Position numbers and translations under genes: made by a program | In this document: in pieces, positions 3,289 through 5,801 of the stretch | Layout: each line of letters opens with the position of its first letter | Numbering within the stretch: the stretch's first letter is position 1 | The notes under the pieces: generated by a model | What the model saw: only the letters and a program-made list of their open reading frames with translations | The model's database searches: none | What the model was told of the DNA's origin: nothing | Assembly (NCBI GenBank): GCA_013003285.1 | Contig: JABDJY010000438.1 | Span: 1 to 5,801, forward strand | Length of the DNA: 5,801 nt | Direction: 5' to 3' | Source of the DNA: Alphaproteobacteria bacterium | GTDB taxonomy: Bacteria; Pseudomonadota; Alphaproteobacteria; UBA6615

Positions 3289-5801
3289 ATGGCAGCGAAG
3301 CTAGATACGGCACAAGATTCGGTTACCCAGGGCATCCCGCTCGATCTGGGCCCCATGCTGTCGCCCTATCGCCACCATAAGCAACTTTCAATCCGTATCG
3401 AGAAACTGCCGCAGCTCGCGCGATTGTCGAGCGGACACAATAACGGCGACTGTACATTTTCGCTGAAACTCGATGACTTGCCGGGCCTTCTCTACCTGCC
3501 GCCGCCCGGTGACGAACCGTCACCAGTCACGCTGGTTTTGCGGATCATCAATGTTGATGATGACTACGCAACCACGCTGGCCTTGATCGACATACAGCTG
3601 CCGCAAGAACCGTCCGGTGATGACGGCGCCAATCCCAAACTCCGAGTTGTTGAGGCAGACAAGGACGACAGTCCGGACGTCGCGGACGAGCCCGCCGAAG
3701 CGGCATCTCTGATGTCTATTCACGTCAAGCGCCCGCCCCAAACGGTCGGCAAAGTCGGGGCGGAGCCACCCGATGTCAGAAAAGAGCTGGAGGCCGAACT
3801 TTCGGACCTACGCGAGCAGATGGCGGCGTCGACAGACGATGCCGCGGCGACACACCAACAGGCATTTCAAGCGGCGGAGGCTGCTCTCGCCCGTGACTTT
3901 GTCGAGCAGATTAAAGCCACCAAGGAACAGCTCGAGCAGGGATTCGAGGCGCGCCTAGCGCAAGCCCTCCAGCAAGCCGAAGCGCAAACCGAAGAAACGG
4001 TCAACGCGCGCATCGCCGCCATCGAGCAGCAAGCCAAGGAAGCTGCCGACCGCGCCCGCGCCGAAGCCCAAAAGGACTACGAGAAAGAGCTGTCCGAGCT
4101 TCAGCAACAGCAAGACGTCGGGGCGGTCGATGTCGACGAAGTGCGGAAACAGGCGCTCAAGACCGCCGAGGCCGAGCATGCACATGTTGTCGCCGAACTA
4201 GAGGCCACCCATCAAAGCGCCCTCAAGGGGCATACCGCCAAAATCAAAGAGCAATTGGAGGCGGAGTTCGAGACCCGCCTCGAGAAAGCTATCAGCCAAG
4301 CCGAAAAGCAGACTGCAGCGCTCGCTGCCGCGGCAGATAAAAAGGTCGAGTATGCCGAAGCCGAGGCCGAACGCGCCCGGGCCAAAGCGAAGAAGGAGTT
4401 CGAGAAAGAACTGACCCGCCTGCAGAAGCAACTCGATGCGGCGGGCAGCGAACGGGATAAAGAGCACAAGAAGGAAATCGCGGCATTCGAGACTGCCCAT
4501 GTGCGGGCGATGGAAGACTTGCAGCAGACCCATGCCGCAGCGCTCGAAGCCCAGGCGGTCACGGCTAAGGAACAGATCGCGGCGACCCAAGCCCGGCTGG
4601 AACAGGAGGCCGAAGAACGGCAGGCGGAATCACAGCGGCGAGCCAACGAGGAAGCGCAGGCACAGCTCGCCAAAGCCAATGCGACCTGGCAGGCGGAAGA
4701 AGCCGAACGGCAAGCAGCCCTGCGCGCTGAATTCGAGGCCGAACTCGCGCAACTTCGACAACAGCAGGAAAGCTCAAGCGTCGACATCGACGCGGTGCGA
4801 CGGGAAGCGGCCGAAACCGCTAAGGCCGAACACGCCCGTCAGATTGCTGAGTTAGAAGACAACCACAATCGCGTCCTCGAAGAACAGGCTGCGGCAACCA
4901 AGGCGGAACTAGAGCAGGCATTCGCCGCCCAGCTTGCCGAAGCCGTGCAAGATGCCAAGGCGAAGGCCGAAGCCGGCATGGCCGAGGCCCGCCAGAGTTG
5001 GGAAGTCAAAGCCGAGGCCACCCTATTGGCCGCACGCAAAGCCTGGAAGACTGAGGAAGCCGAGCGCATCGCTGCTCTTAAGAGCGAGTCCAGCACGAGC
5101 GACGATAAACAACACGAGCAGGAACTCGCCGATCGTATCGCCGCGGCAACGCGCGAGGCGGAAGAAAAGGCCGAACAGATGGTCGAGGCCCGCCTGGCCA
5201 CGGCGCGTCAGGTCTGGGAAGCTGATGCGGATTCCGCCTTGTCGAGCGCGCACGAAACTTGGCAGACCGAGGAAGCAAGCCGCATCGCAGCAGCGACGAA
5301 GGCGCTAGAAGCAGAACTTGCGCAACTCCGGGAAAACCCACCGGCCAGCGACATCGATGTCGAAGAAGTGCGCAAACAGGCGGTGGCGGATGCCGAGGCC
5401 GCTCACAAGGCAGAGATCGAAGCCTTAAAGAGCGCCCACGCGAGCGCACTCGAGAATCAGACGACAACCAGCTCTAGTCCAGCAGATGAAGATGTCGAGG
5501 CGCGTATCGCCGAGGCTTTGCGCGAGGCGGAAGAGAAAACCGAGGCGCGCCTGAACAAGGCGCGGCTCGTCTGGCAGACCGACGCCGACGCCAAATTGGC
5601 CGCCGCCCGTGAGGCCTGGGAAGCCGAAGTCGCGAACCGACAAACAGGCGGAAGGAGGTCGCGCAAAGAATCGTCGCATAGTGCGCTAACAGCGCGCGAA
5701 CGCGCCTATCGCCGGCAGCGCGACTGGAAACCCCGCCGTTCCTGGGTCATCGCCATGTTGGTATTAGGCGTGATTGGGGTGCCGCTACTGCTGCCCGAGG
5801 C
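3289..5801 (+). CDS. Long membrane-anchored coiled-coil protein with N-terminal adhesin-repeat-like domain, partial (first 837 residues)
   Basis: The frame is open from an ATG at 3289 to the right edge without a stop. An in-frame TGA directly precedes this ATG, so no earlier start exists; the ribosome site is weak (GGAA with a short spacer). Residues about 16-104 look like the beta-sandwich repeat of large RTX/cadherin-type adhesins: IPL, LSIRIEKLP, ARLSSG, NNGD, LDDLPGL, then TLVLRI. An acidic, Pro-containing linker follows to about 161. Residues 162-784 are Ala/Glu/Gln/Arg/Lys-rich with no Pro until 684, a predicted segmented coiled coil with internal repeats and short Ser/Thr/Asp-rich breaks. 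Residues 803-817 hold eight basic residues, then 818-836 is hydrophobic (WVIAMLVLGVIGV), a likely transmembrane helix. By the positive-inside rule the rod is cytoplasmic and the unseen C-terminus periplasmic. There is no signal peptide. The overall protein is not recognised; a scaffold, polarity or envelope-organising role is speculation. Confidence 0.9.
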   Translation, partial: MAAKLDTAQDSVTQGIPLDLGPMLSPYRHHKQLSIRIEKLPQLARLSSGHNNGDCTFSLKLDDLPGLLYLPPPGDEPSPVTLVLRIINVDDDYATTLALIDIQLPQEPSGDDGANPKLRVVEADKDDSPDVADEPAEAASLMSIHVKRPPQTVGKVGAEPPDVRKELEAELSDLREQMAASTDDAAATHQQAFQAAEAALARDFVEQIKATKEQLEQGFEARLAQALQQAEAQTEETVNARIAAIEQQAKEAADRARAEAQKDYEKELSELQQQQDVGAVDVDEVRKQALKTAEAEHAHVVAELEATHQSALKGHTAKIKEQLEAEFETRLEKAISQAEKQTAALAAAADKKVEYAEAEAERARAKAKKEFEKELTRLQKQLDAAGSERDKEHKKEIAAFETAHVRAMEDLQQTHAAALEAQAVTAKEQIAATQARLEQEAEERQAESQRRANEEAQAQLAKANATWQAEEAERQAALRAEFEAELAQLRQQQESSSVDIDAVRREAAETAKAEHARQIAELEDNHNRVLEEQAAATKAELEQAFAAQLAEAVQDAKAKAEAGMAEARQSWEVKAEATLLAARKAWKTEEAERIAALKSESSTSDDKQHEQELADRIAAATREAEEKAEQMVEARLATARQVWEADADSALSSAHETWQTEEASRIAAATKALEAELAQLRENPPASDIDVEEVRKQAVADAEAAHKAEIEALKSAHASALENQTTTSSSPADEDVEARIAEALREAEEKTEARLNKARLVWQTDADAKLAAAREAWEAEVANRQTGGRRSRKESSHSALTARERAYRRQRDWKPRRSWVIAMLVLGVIGVPLLLPE
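3334..3603 (+). other. Domain: adhesin/cadherin-like repeat unit at the N-terminus of the coiled-coil protein
   Basis: Residues 16-105. The order of short motifs matches, from memory, the recurring unit of many large alphaproteobacterial and other RTX-type surface proteins, where it reads roughly SLSI.I.GLP.GA.LS.G..NGDGTW.L...DL.GL followed by TL.V. Here the equivalents are LSIRIEKLP (33-41), ARLSSG (44-49), NNGD (51-54), SLKLDDLPGL (58-67) and TLVLRI (81-86). Those units usually occur in secreted, multi-repeat proteins. A single copy at the start of a protein with no signal peptide is unusual. Cys55 stands where the pattern has Gly (NGDG becomes NGDC); I found no other Cys in the visible protein. 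Confidence 0.55.
4126..4224 (+). repeat. 33-residue coiled-coil module, copy 1 (VDVDEVRKQA)
   Basis: Residues 280-312. The module begins with VDVDEVRKQA after a QQQQDVGA break, continues with AEAEHA and AELEATH, and ends SAL. It aligns without gaps to the copies at 498-530 (18 of 33 identical) and 689-721 (17 of 33 identical). The acidic DxD start after a Gly/Ser break suggests a helix cap that restarts each rod segment. Confidence 0.65.
4780..4878 (+). repeat. 33-residue coiled-coil module, copy 2 (VDIDAVRREA)
   Basis: Residues 498-530. It follows the break LRQQQESSS and reads VDIDAVRREA, then AKAEHA, IAELEDNH and VL. It shares the ungapped length and the positions of the two His residues (His515, His526) with copy 1 (His297, His308). 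Confidence 0.65.
4990..5079 (+). repeat. Paired-Trp helix module, copy 1 (W571, W586)
   Basis: Residues 568-597: RQSWEVKAEATLLAARKAW, then KTEEAERIAA. The two Trp are 15 residues apart. It matches copy 2 at 16 of 30 positions without gaps. A lone related element, TWQAEEAERQAAL, occurs earlier at 466-478 (Trp467). Confidence 0.65.
5206..5295 (+). repeat. Paired-Trp helix module, copy 2 (W643, W658)
   Basis: Residues 640-669: RQVWEADADSALSSAHETW, then QTEEASRIAA. The Trp spacing is again 15. The preceding REAEEKAEQMVEARLATA is shared with copy 3, except that copy 3 is 4 residues shorter between the EEK and the first Trp. Confidence 0.65.
5353..5451 (+). repeat. 33-residue coiled-coil module, copy 3 (IDVEEVRKQA)
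   Basis: Residues 689-721. It follows LRENPPASD, the first Pro-containing break in the rod, and reads IDVEEVRKQA, then AEAAHKAEIEAL and HASAL. Its VRKQA core is identical to copy 1. The conserved His pair is kept (His706, His717), with the same 11-residue spacing as in copies 1 and 2. Confidence 0.62.
5563..5640 (+). repeat. Paired-Trp helix module, copy 3 (W762, W777)
   Basis: Residues 759-784: RLVWQTDADAKLAAAREAW, then EAEVANR. The 15-residue Trp spacing is kept, as is the following Glu and Arg. It is the last part of the rod; TGGRRSRK follows directly and leads to the basic juxtamembrane stretch. Confidence 0.62.
5740..5796 (+). other. Predicted transmembrane helix of the coiled-coil protein
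   Basis: Residues 818-836: SWVIAMLVLGVIGVPLLLP, an uncharged run after R803-R817, which holds eight Arg/Lys in 15 residues. The strong basic flank on the N-side predicts N-in/C-out orientation. The helix is long enough to span the inner membrane. Since the window ends at residue 837, a second helix forming a hairpin cannot be excluded. Confidence 0.75.

Noticed and set aside
3237..3374. Possible 45-residue leader peptide overlapping the start of the coiled-coil gene
   Set aside because: It has only a weak purine-rich upstream element and no recognisable sequence, and it overlaps the real gene in another frame.
4212..4787. A 191-residue Ser/Cys/Ala-rich frame on the minus strand, opposite the coiled-coil gene
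   Set aside because: The odd composition is what results from reading Ala/Glu/Gln-rich codons backwards; the plus-strand frame is continuous through the region and shows internal protein repeats.
3289..5801. CRISPR array or DNA-level tandem repeat in the repetitive right half
   Set aside because: The repetition is at the protein level and has diverged at the DNA level. There are no identical direct repeats with unique spacers, and the frame stays open throughout.

Overview
The window looks like chromosomal DNA of a GC-rich proteobacterium. An alphaproteobacterium, perhaps of the Rhodospirillales type, is my best guess, based on composition and on the style of the proteins; no rRNA, tRNA or other taxonomic marker is present. 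It has two divergent halves separated by a roughly 300-base AT-rich intergenic region.

Left half (1-2991, all minus strand): a compact three-gene cluster, probably one operon read right to left. The first gene is a PLP-dependent serine/threonine dehydratase-like enzyme (2026-2991). Thirty-three bases later comes a 529-residue FAD-dependent oxidoreductase of the phytoene-dehydrogenase/PYROXD2-like family (403-1992). Thirty-nine bases after that is a PhzF-family isomerase/epimerase-like protein (1-363), whose C-terminal part lies beyond the left edge. All three are small-molecule enzymes, and the set suggests catabolism or modification of an amino-acid-derived compound. The substrate cannot be read from the sequence.

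Middle (2992-3288): a non-coding divergent promoter region. Bases 3091-3180 are only about 20 % GC. They hold a perfect 14-bp palindrome and an overlapping inverted repeat built from three copies of the hexamer TTAATG/CATTAA, a good candidate for a regulator binding site.

Right half (3289-5801, plus strand): one very long gene, open at the right edge, encoding at least 837 residues. It starts with a roughly 100-residue domain resembling the repeat domains of large RTX/cadherin-type adhesins, but with no signal peptide. An acidic, Pro-containing linker follows, then about 620 residues of Ala/Glu/Gln-rich, almost Pro-free predicted coiled coil, then a basic stretch and a hydrophobic segment that looks like a transmembrane helix. 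The coiled coil is built of internal repeats: a family with a period of about 108 residues, three 33-residue VDVDEVR modules, and three modules carrying a pair of Trp 15 residues apart. The likely topology is a long cytoplasmic rod anchored in the inner membrane, with an unseen part beyond the helix. I do not recognise this protein as a named family; it is the most interesting item in the window. Nothing links it functionally to the enzyme operon except the shared promoter region.
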